A DNA stretch of 64,000 nucleotides from Dryococelus australis (GCA_029891345.1 CM056993.1:229863265-229927264); one strand, 5' to 3'. Positions 37,390 to 49,437 are shown, counted from the stretch's first letter. A program made the numbers and translations. The notes: generated by a model from the letters alone, not told the origin.

Positions 37390-37692
37390 CTGAAGCCTGT
37401 GCGTAGCCTGGAAAGCTTCAAGCCTTGTGGTGGTGGTGGCAGCCCTGACACATGGTGGACTTCTCCCACCACTCCTCTCCTGCTACCCCCATCCTCTCCC
37501 CACCAAACACAGCCCGTTGAAAGCCCCTCGCATTTACCTTTGCCTCCCGTCAATGATTGTGACCTGTTTGGGGCAGCTCCTTTTGTGATGGGTAGTGGTG
37601 GGGATGTGAATGGTGATCCTGTCTTTGTTGTGGCTTCCCCTTCCTCCGTCGATGTTGTTCGTCTGCTGCCTCCAACTTTGAGGAGTCCAAAG
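37390..37692 (+). CDS. Internal coding exon of the host gene (second visible)
   Basis: The exon has a TGCCATTGCAG acceptor and a GTAATC donor, begins and ends in phase 0 and encodes 101 residues. The peptide starts LKPVRSLESFKPCGGGG, followed by a Pro/Ser-rich middle (TSPTTPLLLPPSSPHQ) and an end with VNDCDLFGAAPF and VVRLLPPTLRSPK. DCDLFG and similar acidic-hydrophobic pieces are compatible with short binding motifs in a disordered tail. Being symmetrical in phase, it could be skipped without changing the frame. No folded domain is recognised. The reading frame stays open some way upstream of the acceptor, so the 5' border rests on the AG and the change in composition. Confidence 0.75.
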
Positions 37693-38468
37693 GTAATCAC
37701 AATGAAATTCAAACAAGCATGTGTGTGTTTTAGAAGTGTTTTTGCATGTTATGTTATTGACCTATTTATAATTTAAATTTCTTACTCATTTATTTTATTA
37801 AGTGTTGGTTATTCTCCTATTTCGTTTCTTCTTTTCTGTTCCTTCCTGATTTTGGTTATTTTGTCCACTTTCTGTATGGAGGTGAATATGTAAGCATATG
37901 CTAAAATTTTGTTTAAAAAATTGTGAAAATGTTATGTTAAGAAAAACTAATATTCATATTGAACTCTTTGAAAGAAGCACATAGAATGAACATTGTCATT
38001 ATTCCATGTAGCAATGCTATGCCGTAATGCATTCTATGTATGTGAGGTTTGATTTAATATAGGTGGGGTATTTATTTATCAGTCTGTATAACTTATCAGT
38101 TGTTTCAATATGAGAAGGCTGTGAAAAAGATAGAATACATATTATTTTAGCGAGTTTAACATGATTGTAATATAGTTGATAATTTCCAAAAAAGTATTCG
38201 TTTTTATCTGAGATTATGGTGGCAAGTTTCCGTTTTCAATAGGAATCTCACAGGAAAGGTGGATTTGACAAATGATGCATGACCTTTGCTGTCCTATATG
38301 CCACTCTATTTAATAAAGTGTTAGTAGAGACAAACTTTCCTCCTTGTGGCTTATTCAATATGCTGTGAAAAGTAAAACAGTTTTCTAATAGTTTGACTTT
38401 GTGGTAATTTTTTACACATCTAGTTGTATGTAGCTTATTTTTGTCTAGGTTTCTTCACCATGATATTT
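37693..38468. other. Intron DNA, nothing recognised
   Basis: AT-rich sequence at the start of the ~22 kb intron, with no gene or element. Confidence 0.45.
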
Positions 38469-38690
38469 TCAAAATAATTGCATATTCATCAAAGAAAAGA
38501 ACTGACGTGGACTTCCTATGAGCAAAGGAGGCACATCACGGCCCCTAGGTGTGAGGGCAGGCACACCCAGGGATGAGTTTGTCTCGTTATTTGCAATGCA
38601 GAACGGGAGCCCGGCCAGTGTAGCGGACTGGTGGTGTGGCTTTCTGGCTGGGCATGAAATCTGGGATGTGTAGCACAATCTTTCACTTAG
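38469..38690 (-). repeat. LTR-2 copy c, 3' fragment
   Basis: On the minus strand it matches 36,600-36,770: CCCAGCCAGAAAGCCACAC, then GGGTGT and CCTTTGCTCATAGG. It abuts LTR-1 copy c, which may have interrupted it. Confidence 0.5.
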
Positions 38691-38693
38691 TTG

Positions 38694-40753
38694 TGACGCG
38701 CGTCTCGCTATCGAGTTAAGTTGTTAGAGCGCTGACTGCCATCCTAAACTCAATAGCTGATCCTTCCGTGGCGTGTTCTCGATTGATTTGGCCAGGTGGG
38801 TCATGGTAGGTTCACAGGGAGCCGCTTAGTGGAGAGATTGTTCCTGAGAGGAGGGGAATCAAACCCCCGGGGAGAGTGGAATCTTGACTGCTTCCCATCC
38901 AGGGAGTACAATCTTCCTCATTGCAAGGGTTGCCAAAATACAGGATGTCAGCAATCCTGGGGTACGAGTCGTGTTTGCAGATTAAACAACGGCAGCGGTG
39001 GGGGCGGATGATCCCCTCGGTGGGGTTGTCTCTAGTCGTTGTGGCAGTATAGGCTGGCGGCAGGGTATGCAATTCAAGGAGATGGAAGTTACACGGGTTT
39101 GGGGGTAACTTTAGGTGGTAGCCTGACACATATCACCTTCCGGGAAGCTAGACGAATAGTACACGCATTCGGTGAAGTCTTACTCCTGTCTTCCTTAATA
39201 GGGGTTACGATTCCGGGAGGTGGGGTTATCTCTGGCAGGTGGCAGTTTAGATGATCTAAATCATCCCATGGCCAACAAATACCCAAGTACGTGTCTAGCT
39301 CAGGCGCATGATCGAGCAGGAAGCTGGGTGAAATTGGTCATGGGCTAGTCTCCGGATTCGCCAGTGGGGTTGTGTCCTCGCACTGAGTTTCTATTGCATC
39401 TTGTGTGTTGGCTATCCTCTGTAAAGTCCGGCACTCTTTACGCTGATTACGACTCTGGGTTCCGCCTTTCCTACTAGTCATTAGATTGACCATCTGTCCT
39501 TCGTGCAGATGTACAGTACAAGGGGTGTGTCTTCTGCAGACACACCCAAGGCACTGACGGTGAGATAAACAGTCAGGAGCTGGGGGTGCCACTGAGGGTA
39601 GGCATGGGAGCACCGGAGTCCCAGGAGCAGAGGGAAGTCTTTTCGGACTCTCAAGCCTTTTCAAGCTCTCTCTCCTGTGGGGTTCGGAACGCCCTGCGAC
39701 TATTACTCCATGGGGTTTCAATGCACACAACAAACCTTCAATTAATAACACAATTATAACACAGTGAATAGGGAAATATTACTAAAAGAATGGTAGTCAA
39801 CGAATTAAAAATTTGACGTCATATATATTATTACATTTGAGAAAACAGTGGGGAATCCCAGTTGGATTTTACATGCTAGAATAAATCTCTAGATTTATTT
39901 TAATTATTAAATTACTCAGACGAAGGTGAGCCTGGGAAAGAACACATTAAAATACGCTGGTCTGAGGATATTTATATTCTACACAATTTTCAGCGTGACC
40001 TCCGAGGGTTGGGTATCCAGAAGGAAAACGTTGCATCAATCTGCTACCGTGGAGTCAAAGGAGTGACTGGGGTAAAAAGGGGGTGGAGGGAGTTGGACGA
40101 CGAGGTTACCTCTGGAGTGACATGCTGGCTCTTTCAGTTAGCTGGAGAGGATGAGCATTCGCAAGCTGCAGGAGAGGAGGAGGTCTTGCTCAGACCAGGG
40201 AGAGAGCCCGGCGACCTCTGGCTAGAGACGTATCCATGCCTCCTTATATATTCAAAAATCTCAGTGTCAGGGCTCTTCCGGGAGCGCAGGGGATGATAGC
40301 CTTTCTCCGCAGGGGTTGGTTATCATTGGGCTGTGGCGGCGGTGGCGGCGCACATACCTTATCTCCCTTGGTGGAGGCGACGTCAAGTTTACAGCCTCTG
40401 CTCGAGGCTTGGCGGGTGTGATGTCACGGTGCACCGAGGGTGCTGCTATCCTGTGATGTCGGTTGAATCTTCCTTCTCTGGTATCTTCGAGAAGTGGCTC
40501 ATTGAGTAAAACAATCTTGATTCAGGGGGGTGGCGACCGCATGTCGGAATCTGGAAGTGCAGTACAATTCATAATTAAATGTGTTAATTATTTTCATGTT
40601 CGAGGCTTTCCATTGCATGGAGTCAATTATATCAGCACATGAAGAGTAGTCTGCCACTGCTGTGACTTGCCCTGAGCTCTTGCTAGCTCGTTTGTGGGGC
40701 AAAGTCACCTGTAGTATACACAGGTGTGCTGCGCAGCAATGTGGCATCCGTCA
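38694..40753 (-). mobile_element. LTR-1 copy c
   Basis: On the minus strand it starts TGACGGATGCCAC at 40,753 and ends CGCGTCA at 38,694. A TATATAAGG-type TATA box lies at about 40,245. One leader hairpin is present, GGTCT-GAGCA-AGACC near 40,185-40,200. The flanking tetramers (GTTG and ATCG) differ, so this is not a clean solo LTR. A purine-rich AGGGGGTGG precedes it on the minus strand at about 40,763-40,771 and could be a polypurine tract, making this a 3' LTR. Confidence 0.7.
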
Positions 40754-41180
40754 ATCGGCCACCCCCTGAAGCGACGAAGCCCCATCTCAACCAAGACCAC
40801 TTTTGCTTCAGGTGTGGGTGTGACTCCCCCAATCATAGTACTGTGGTTGCATCTCTGGCCACGCACTTCTTCTGTGTCCTGCGCAGCCTGCTAGAGCGTG
40901 GAATGTGACCCATATCTGGTCCGGGCAACATCTGGTAGCTATCAGTAGGTTAATGGCCTTGCCCCCTCTTCCTCTTCATGCTCCCTCTCTCTCCCTCTTC
41001 ATCTGCGGCAGTCACGCGGTGACACAGTGTCTCATCTCGTCTGTTCTGCTGCCGTCCTTTCTTCGCTCTTGCTGCAGGGGGGAGAGTTTTGAGGAAGGGC
41101 AGTGTACGGGAACCGGTTGTTTTCTTTCGAACCCTGGCCTTCCTAGTTCTAGGGCAGTTCACATACCAAGAACTGATTAA
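40754..41180 (+). pseudogene. Possible gag zinc-knuckle remnant
   Basis: An open frame through 40,804-40,842 reads CFRCGCDSPNHST, resembling the start of a CCHC zinc knuckle (C-x2-C...H), but the final cysteine is missing. It is on the opposite strand to the adjoining LTR-1 copy. This could be chance; nothing else in the block is recognised. Confidence 0.25.
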
Positions 41181-43319
41181 ATAATTTAATACATTGTTTA
41201 GTACAATACTGGTTTGTAAAGGATTTTTATATTTATTTACATCTTTATCTCTGCCTTCGAGAAAAGCGTAGCAAATGAATTTTAAGAAAATAATCCCACT
41301 CTCAAAGGATTAGCAACAGGGAAAGTTTACCGTGGCCCCTGCGGGATGATTTAAACTGATCTGGTTTCCAGCCAGTGCTGTCATACGGTAAACCATTTAC
41401 GTGTTTAAAAGTGTGAGTTCGTTAAGAAAAAATTCTTACACACTACAAGGCACTGGGGGTTCCCAATATAAGTAAAAGGTATAGAACACAAGAAAGAAAA
41501 ACTCTTTCAAGGCACAACCATGGGTTGTTACATTATAATCAATGTTAACACTTATTTTGGTGTTCTATTTGTACGTGAATTTTTTAATTATAAATTTCCA
41601 GTTATGTGCTCTACATGACACTCTTAAGCTAAGTTATATGCCATTTTGTTTGGCACATGCTTTCATTTTTTATGTTTTTGTGACACTCGTAATGTGTATT
41701 CATTTCTGGAATAATTTTAGTTTGTCTATGTGGCAAAACTTCAGTATTCAGTTTCAGTAATCAGTTTTTCGTTTTGTAATTTTCTCAAGCACGTGTACTT
41801 GACCTCGTTAAGTATTTGTTATTTGCTAATATCATGTACTTGTATCCAGCTAGAGATGCTGTATTGTTTATCAATATATTTGTGTAATTTCGTAAGATTG
41901 AACGTTTTATTCATTTTCTGTATTTTTTCGGTTTGAATCCGTTAAAAAAAATAGTCGAACAAAGTTGTAATTTCTTCATTATCTATGTTTAACAGTATAA
42001 CTAAGTCAAGTATAATTAATTTTGAATGTCTGTTGGCGCTCTGATATTTTTTTTTTTTTTTTGTTGTTGTTTTTATATATAAAGAAACTGTTGACCAAAG
42101 AAAATTTTCTTATTCAGTGAAATAATTTTTGTGTTGCCAACCGTAGTGTCATTACCTTTGAAAGTTAATTTCTTGTAAGTATAAATTTTAAAAATGCTGT
42201 ATAATGAGAAAGAAATAGCAATTTATTGTGTATAATAAGGAGTTTTATCCAAGTTTTCCATTTTTCAAGTTCCTAAGTGTGAAAATGCCACATGTTATTA
42301 AATAATTTTATAATGTTTTATATTGATTTTGTGACTTCCTGAATCAATTCTTGGCCATGACGACTTCCGGGCATACACATTTCCTTTTTCACAGCTTGAT
42401 AACGATGTAGGACATCTTGAATTATTAATTCTCCACTTCTGTTATCCACTATTATGTACTAGTTCTCCTTCTTGACTGCGTAAGGTAAGTTTAAGTTGTT
42501 CCCAGCATCATCCTGGCTGTGGGCGAAACCTGAATTCTACAAACAGGCCATTCATACTACTTAAGTACTATACAAAATTTACTAACATCTAGACCTCGTC
42601 TGTGAAATATCATCTTTTGGACTCTGTATTCTTATGCAGCCTTTTGGACATGAACTATCGTAAATTCACGTAATTTTGATACTGTTTTTTGGTCATGGCA
42701 AGAAACCTTCAGACAGAACTATGTGAAAATTTTATTGCGTAACTATATAAGCTGTCCTTGACACATTCCTTGGTCGGCAAGATGACCGCATGTTGCTTTT
42801 GACTTGTGCAATTAAGAAAGAAAATAACTTTAACCATACTTTCTCGGGATCCCGATATTAAAGAAAAACTTAGTATAAAATTTATTAACTATAATGTTGA
42901 AGAATCTTAAAAAGAAAAATGCAGAAATTATATGCATCTGAGATGAAGTAATGTAAACAATAAGATTATTTATTTATATATATAAGAGAATTTTAATAAA
43001 TTTGCTGTGTCCTTCCGAAGTAAAATCTTTTATTTTTTTAATTTTGGTAAATCATATCCTGAGCCCATACACTATATGGAAAACTAGATTCACTACATAA
43101 CCAAAGTGTTTCAAGTTTATAAGTTTGGTGATGAGCCATATTTTATTTAAATATGGTTACGCTGAACTGAATGCTGGTTCGGCCCTCCCTTTTGCTTGAA
43201 CTAACCCAATACTGCTCACTCTTCCCAAATATTTTTCCCGGCACGCTTCGCTTCTTGTGTTTTGCTGCTTGGCTTAATTGATTTCTGTGTGTAACATGTA
43301 AAATTATGTACGCTTGTAA
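41181..43319. other. AT-rich intron DNA, nothing recognised
   Basis: Poly-T runs (for example around 42,048-42,062) and AT-rich sequence with no gene or repeat that I can name. Confidence 0.45.
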
Positions 43320-43460
43320 TTATTTAGTTAAGATTTTTCTCAAAGGTTGACAATTCAGGAATCACATTGATAGGAACCGAGGTTCCAAACATTAATAAGT
43401 GCCTTAATTAATGTAGATTGCCTCCTATCAATGGGCACGAGTAACATAAAAGTAACAAAA
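43320..43460 (+). repeat. Interspersed repeat fragment, shared with 49.1 kb
   Basis: GAACCGAGGTTCCAAACATTAA, read in two parts, ends in CCTCCTATCAATGGGCAC and is closely similar to 49,130-49,260. The copy here contains an inverted pair CATTGATAGGA ... TCCTATCAATG about 70 bp across. Confidence 0.55.
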
Positions 43461-44566
43461 TAGTTTGTGTTGTTGTTATTAGAGTTTGTCCTTAGCTTGC
43501 CGCAAGTAACGGAGGAAATTAACGTAGAATCAAATCCCTACACAATCTTGAAAGTTAATGTTTGCATTACCCTAAAATTCCCCAAGTGCTCACATAATGT
43601 AAGCATATGAGAAATAATACAAAATTTTGTCATCTTGATAATCTAGCACGACGAAATTAACGTAATGTCACAGAATCCTGTGAGCACAGATAGAAAGTGA
43701 GAACGTGCAATGCGGTCTATCAGCAGTCCCGTAAACACACGAGTGAACCCTCACCATTCCTTGCAATGCGACACTGGGCGATTTGCTTTAGAGAACCCTT
43801 GTAACCTTGCAGTAAGAGCATGAGGCGAGAGCTCGCTGTGAGTACGCTGTAACCGCTGCCTCAAAAATTCCCAGCCATAATAAAAGTATGAAGGTATAAA
43901 TAGCGCGAGAGCGATGCTACCCAGAAAAGTGTGCACTGGAGAGAATTAATACGGAGTGTATTTGTGTGTAGAAAGTTGTACGTAGTGAAACCCCCTTAAA
44001 GTAGGAAAATTTAAATGTAATTTTCCTTAAAAGGAAACCCTTGTAAGAATTAGAATAAGCTTTGCCAGTTTGAGTTAAAATATTAGCCTTGAGAGTAGTA
44101 AAACGTAAAGTGTAACGTATGCCGCCAGTATTACTGTAAAATAATCATCTCTGATGAATCAGATATATCCCGTGGTTTTAAAGTAATAGAAAGCTGTTCA
44201 TCAATATAAGATAAGTATAGGCGAGTGTGGAAATGTTAAAATGATTACTCTAACCCGTAATGTACACTGAGAGTAATTCTTGCCCAAGAGTACCTGTCTA
44301 GAAAAAGTAAAAGAAATTTGTATTAGGAAGTAAGATTTGACCCACGTAACCTCAAAAGAGAAATTAAAATCATGTAGGTTAGACATATTTAACCAGAGGT
44401 AAAGAAAACCCTCATACCCAGTACATAACATAAGGTTAGAAAACTTATTTGAAAATTGAGGTATCTTTGCGCAAGAAAAGTAGAGGTCTCCCTGTAAATG
44501 CGTAAACTTTCATACTTGTGAAAGCTCCTTTTATGTAGTAGTGTACTGAAGCAAGTGCCTATATTG
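43461..44566 (+). promoter_or_regulatory. Unassigned DNA with a TATA-like promoter
   Basis: GGTATAAATAGCGCGAGAGCG at about 43,893-43,912 (given here as a 20-base stretch plus one) resembles a core promoter, in a region less AT-rich than its surroundings. It may be another LTR remnant; no termini are seen and no gene follows. Confidence 0.25.
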
Positions 44567-45159
44567 TGATGCATGCCAACATGCTGCGCGGTGCGGATTC
44601 GCACTCTACGAATGATTTTGCCCCTTCAACAAGCAACCCGCACTCAAGGGAAAAATATATAAACAGCAAATTAAATAAAATGTATCGAGCAAGGAAAGCC
44701 CACGAGCCTGGGTAGCCGAATACATCATTGTAAATTACGTGCGTAATTACAATCTACTTTGCCTGTCCAAATTTATGCATGCAAAAGGCACCCCCACAAA
44801 AGAAATAAAAATTAGTTGAGATTCTACTACTTGTCGCTTAGCCTTGGAAGAAGTTCCTACAATCTCGAGAGATGGCAACACCCCCGTGGCCTTGTGACAT
44901 CACGACCGGCCCGCCTCGGAGACAGGGTTTTTACAATTTGTCGTCACCTCCAAGCAGGGCGATAAGAAATAAGCGGCGTTCCTGCACCTCCAATAACACA
45001 CTCCCGTGTTGGAAGGCTACGTTACACCCCCCGCACTCTGAAGAACTGCTGATATGAAAAAAATCAGTATAAATAGAAGTCCAGTACCGGCAGAGACACC
45101 GGGCTTGCCGGCTGAAGAGGACGCGAGCCTTCCTCACTCTGCAAAGACTCTCTTACCTT

Positions 45160-45261
45160 AGTCTGCTTAAGACTTTCATTACCTAGTCCGATCAAGGACT
45201 CTCTAGTCTGCTCAAGACTCTCCTTAGATTGGAACAAGGCTCTCACCAGTCTGCGAGGACT
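45160..45261 (+). repeat. Tandem hairpin array in LTR-1 copy d
   Basis: Units: AGTCTGCTTAAGACT (45,160), AGTCCGATCAAGGACT (45,185), AGTCTGCTCAAGACT (45,205) and AGTCTGCGAGGACT (45,248). In the second, both stem arms have changed together (AGTCC/GGACT), keeping the pairing. A decayed unit lies at about 45,136. Loops vary from four to six bases; the last is GCGA. Confidence 0.8.
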
Positions 45262-45677
45262 CTCTCTACTCTCCATGACCTGCAAAATGTCGCATGCTCC
45301 TCACTGCAGACTGTGAAGCACTGCAGCTTCCAACGGCTTGATAGACAGCTACTTCATACGTCAGGTAAACATACTCCGTGACCCTGGTACCGTTACCCCA
45401 GTCAACTTCCTGTTACTCCGCTGTAACAAGCCGGCGCATCTTAGTTTACCTCCCTGATTAACTTCCAGTTGTTGAGCACGCTGTAAACTTGCGTAGCCAT
45501 ACTGTAGATTTTGCCAGAGGATAGTTCTTTGGATTTTCATTATATTTCCCAGGCTCGCGTTCACCTGTATTTTTTTTTACATCCACATAATTTCTATAAT
45601 TACTATATTGCGTAACCAGACAGTTAGTACATTTTTCCAGTTGTATTTTTATTAGCCAGGACTCTCTAGGATTTTAC

Positions 45678-45695
45678 ACGTAATAAATATTACGT
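45678..45695 (+). promoter_or_regulatory. Palindromic polyadenylation signal of LTR-1
   Basis: ACGTAATA-AA-TATTACGT is a perfect 8-bp palindrome with AATAAA (45,682-45,687) spanning its centre. It ends the R region of copy d; partial forms remain in copies a, b, c and e. Confidence 0.6.
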
Positions 45696-46622
45696 CAAAC
45701 TAGTTAATCGTGTTCTATACTTTCTAGATTATAGTCGCCTAGAGTTCCCATAGAAACTGTATTTGTACTCTGTGTTTACGAGTGGGCTAATAGGAGAGGG
45801 GGAATTCAGAGTAGGCAGCACTCTAGCACAGACTGAGAGAATTGACCCAGAGATCAATTCCTTGACAGAGGTCGAACCTTGGTCACAGAGCAATGACACC
45901 ATCGCTCTGCCTATCTCCCCCTTCATTCCCTTGGAACATGCCACCCCACTAGACCACAATTAAGGCGCCTGTTGGCCCGGGTACCCAACCGGTGATTACA
46001 TTGACCAAATAGAACCATCGCGACAGGTAACTTGTACTACCACGGTGGATGCCATAACTAATCAATCTCCCATGATGTCTAGTATTGTTAAACTTCACTC
46101 AGGTAAAGTTATCCCGGTTAAACACCCGGAAGGCACAGAGCTCCCGAGTTTTTGTACTTTAAAACTAGCGTCTGGGAAGATTGTATGGATTCTACTCCTG
46201 TCCAGCGCAAACACCAAACCCCATGTGGCGACACCTTGGCTAGATTTTGTTCCCGCCGGCGATGCACCCAACCTGTCATGTTTCTCTAGCCAGAACATAA
46301 ACCTCCACCCTCATGATCGAATTAATCCATCACCATTTCAATTCTTGGGACAGCTGGCATTCAGTATATTGGCAACCCTAATAGCGAGGAGAATAGAGCT
46401 CCCTGGGCGGGAAACTACATCCATTCACCTCACTCTGGGGTTTGATTCCCCTTGAACCCGATGCAACCCTACCATTAAGCAGCCCACTACCGTTCTTAAC
46501 TCGGTCGTGCCCCGTCGGATCCAAAAGATTAGTAGTAATCGCCACTGTAGGCTCAGCTAGTGTTCTGAGAGGGTAGTCACCAGTCTCCCTCTACCTCACA
46601 TGGTAGGGCACGCGTCAATATT

Positions 46623-46640
46623 TGGTGCCTAACGTGGGGC
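46623..46640 (+). other. Primer binding site of LTR-1
   Basis: TGGTGCCTAACGTGGGGC agrees at 16 of 18 positions with the tRNA-Lys(CUU) primer complement; both differences are C to T. It lies 5 bp after the LTR end. Confidence 0.8.
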
Positions 46641-46984
46641 CATTAACTTCATGTAGCTGAGACTTGGGAGTTAGGACCACGTCATATCCCCCTCTCCTTT
46701 CCCAATTTTTACCCCTTAAAGAGGAGCATGTCCACGACTTCGGGGAGTCGCTGTAAACACCCCGTGGTGCCCATCTTATACAAAAGTCTGACTCAAAGGC
46801 AAGTCACAACGGCCACCTAGCCGACAACATTTCCGCAGGGGCAAGTAACGCCCTCTGCCCCGTGACAAATTGCCCTGGTACTGGTTTAAATTCCATCCAG
46901 TGCAATTATTGTCACTAGATTTTTCATTATGGATGAATTGGGTGGGGATATACACCCAGATTCACTGACAGGCTGGAGTAACTT

Positions 46985-47300
46985 TGCCCTGACTGCCGGC
47001 AGGACGAGCCCCTGACATGCCAATGGCCGGAATTCGAAGGCCATGGCTGATTTCTTGTGCATTGCATCCTGTGTAATGAGTTCCACCACCTGTGTATAGG
47101 TTGGTTAGATGAAACAGGACGTACTCTAGGTCGGGTTTACCAATGTAATGTTTGTCACCGAGAGCAGACGCACAGACTACGGAATCCCGCATCTAGGCTT
47201 AGCCCTATAATTCCAGGACTTCCCGGCGAACTCTCGTTACCCGACTTTGATGGAAAGTCGTATGCAGATCCCGCAAAATTTCTCGCAGCCTTCAAGGCTA
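46985..47300 (+). pseudogene. LTR-1 gag fragment: Cys/His finger and start of capsid
   Basis: Gag N-terminal region of the LTR-1 element. Cysteines appear in TCQWPEFEGHG, then after an in-frame TGA (47,048-47,050) in HCILCNEFHHLCIGW, and finally in YQCNVCHRE. Together these give a C-x2-C, H-x2-C, C-x2-C pattern like the C-terminal part of a PHD finger. RLRNPASRLSP and LPDFDGKSYADPAKFLAAF follow; the latter is typical of the segment just before a retrotransposon capsid. Beyond about 47,300 the capsid is lost. The alignment with the LTR-3 gag (29,567-29,285) is good through finger and linker. The finger class is inference. Confidence 0.7.
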
Positions 47301-49129
47301 TCTGCCCCCTTGCCAAGCTGCTGGCACTACCTGGGGAAACATTACAACAGAGACTGCCAGACGTGGCGACCCCAGGAGGCACGCGACTCTCCTCCCCGCC
47401 CACCAAGCGCACAACTGCGCTCTGGAGAAACACGTGATCCCTCCCACAGGCATCGCAATACCGAAGTACTTCCCGTAACACAAACACACGATTGCTGAAT
47501 CTGTGTCAGATTTCTGTGCAGAAAACTTCCAAACCGAGCCCACCTACTTCCAAAATTCATCCAAGAAGAGAGCTCATTAGACCCGGAAACCCCAGCGAGA
47601 ATCTAACTCCGGACACCCACGAGGTGGACGAAGCGTCCCCCTCCACCACACAGCATTATATCACCCTCACTGGACAAGAGAAGAGCTGACAGTCCCCCTT
47701 CCCTGTCCTATTGCTCATCCCCCAGGGTACAATTTCCAAGGAAATGTTACCCCGCATGTACTGCTTATTCTTCATCTTGCTCTAGTCCCAACACTCAGGT
47801 TGAACCACATCGGACGCCACCTTGCGTCTCCAATGAGACCTCATGGCAGTATCACATGGATTAGCCTTGTCCGCGACAGTCCTTCCACAAGCATGAGTCT
47901 AGCAAAGGGAAATTCCCTTTCCTCCCCTCTTCCGTGAGTGCTATGTATAGGCTGAAAACCCCCTCCATGCCCCGGTTTGTCCCCTTGGCGGTAATGAGCC
48001 AAGATCGCCTCGAGACCTTGATCGCAAGTGCTGCACGAGTCTCCACTGCCTCTTTCACTGCGGCTGAACGAGTGCCCTCCCCTGGTATCGACCTGGACGC
48101 AGTGGAGTATCCCCTCCCTCCGGGCTCAGTTCCGGCCACACCTCCCCCGAGATGGCGGAGCTAAATCAGGATAGGGAATCTAGGGTGCATGCGATGCTAA
48201 TCTACCCATCCTACCCAATCCCAGACAAGCATGGAGTAAGAACGTGAAGAGGGAGAAAACCAAACACAGTCTGCTCAAACATCAGTAGAAATCCCGTTCA
48301 ACTTGGTGACCACCCCCATCTGCTCATTGTAAAGGTCAGGAGAGGATGAGAGAGCTACCACGATGACCGCGACGTTCGAAAGTCAAACCTCTTCACTCGC
48401 AAAGTCAGTGCCCGCGAGTAAACGCGAAGCCCCTCCATTGACAGGAGTGGCCAGTAACAGTCAGTATCGTGCGCATCACCCGCGCCATTGCCGCTAGACT
48501 GCGCCTAACCGCTACCCTGAGGAAGCAGACAAGAGATGACATTGATCACAGTACTTCCGCTGTGGTCGGGAAAGATGAGCCCAGCAGCCTCGCCACCACT
48601 ACCGAAGCAGATATTAACAACGCCCGAGACGCTGGCCCCAAGCTGTCTGTTGCCGCCAGGCCTATATTATGAGTGGCCCCACTGCATGCCAGGCGCATGT
48701 GCCACGTGCCAGGCCGCTACAAGGAGGCGCCATGGCGGGCATCTGCAGCATTCCATTGGCCTGCCGTCCTTGCTGCAGCACCACGAAAAAGAGGGCATCC
48801 CCTGCAGCACAGAGTCTTCAAGTGTCCACGACCGCCGCCATCATCACCATTGAGTCTGAGTGAGTAACTGGCACAGACCAGTATGAACTAGTACCCCTTA
48901 CCCATTGTAATCTCTGTAGCTATATTTAATCAGGGAAGTGATTGCGTTAGAGAATCCCGGATCCCGAAGACAAAACGAGCCTGTGATAGCTCATAGTAGG
49001 GACAACTAGGTGACCTTATTCACCTATAAAAATTTTAGCCTGTTAGGAGTAAGAAGTGCATCGAAAGTGCCTGCACCATCATCCAAGAATACCAGCTTAT
49101 ATCATGTAATTTTTGTAACCTTTTACTTT
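47301..49129 (+). other. Probable decayed interior of the LTR-1 element
   Basis: Relatively GC-rich, with several short overlapping open frames and no domain I recognise. It follows the gag fragment directly, so it is probably rearranged element DNA. No protease, reverse transcriptase or integrase motif is seen. Confidence 0.4.
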
Positions 49130-49260
49130 TGTTTTCAAGGTAGAGAATTTGCGAAACGCATTGTCATGAACCGAGGCCCCAACCATAACAAAGTGTCTAG
49201 TAACGTAGTTAACCTCCTATCAATGGACACAGTAAAATAAAGAAAACTTAAAATTTTGCA
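49130..49260 (+). repeat. Interspersed repeat fragment, second copy
   Basis: Similar to 43,320-43,460 (GAACCGAGGCCCCAACCATAA ... CCTCCTATCAATGGACAC), same orientation. Confidence 0.55.
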
Positions 49261-49437
49261 AAATTTGGCACTTGGTCCCTATTATTACACGTCTTTTTTT
49301 CTTCAGAAATTTGTATAACCAATAAAGGGAAGCAATTTTGACCTAAGAGCTCGACAGCTTTTATAATTATTTGTATTCAACTTGCCACATCGCCATCTTC
49401 AAAGTTTTGAGGCTGCATCGGGCTGGCATGTGAACGT

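Larger units (their letters stand above)
44567..46617 (+). mobile_element. LTR-1 copy d, 5' LTR of a truncated element
   Basis: Starts TGATGCATGCC and ends GCACGCGTCA, so it has the TG...CA termini. Inside are a TATA box (45,068-45,075), a hairpin array (45,160-45,261) and a palindromic polyadenylation signal (45,678-45,695). The primer site follows 5 bp after the end and a gag fragment after that, so this is a 5' LTR. No plus-strand LTR-1 copy lies downstream in the window; the element is truncated. Confidence 0.85.

Noticed and set aside
37141-37776. 211-codon plus-strand frame as a single ORF
   Set aside because: Only 37,390-37,692 has coding character and splice borders; the flanks are intron.
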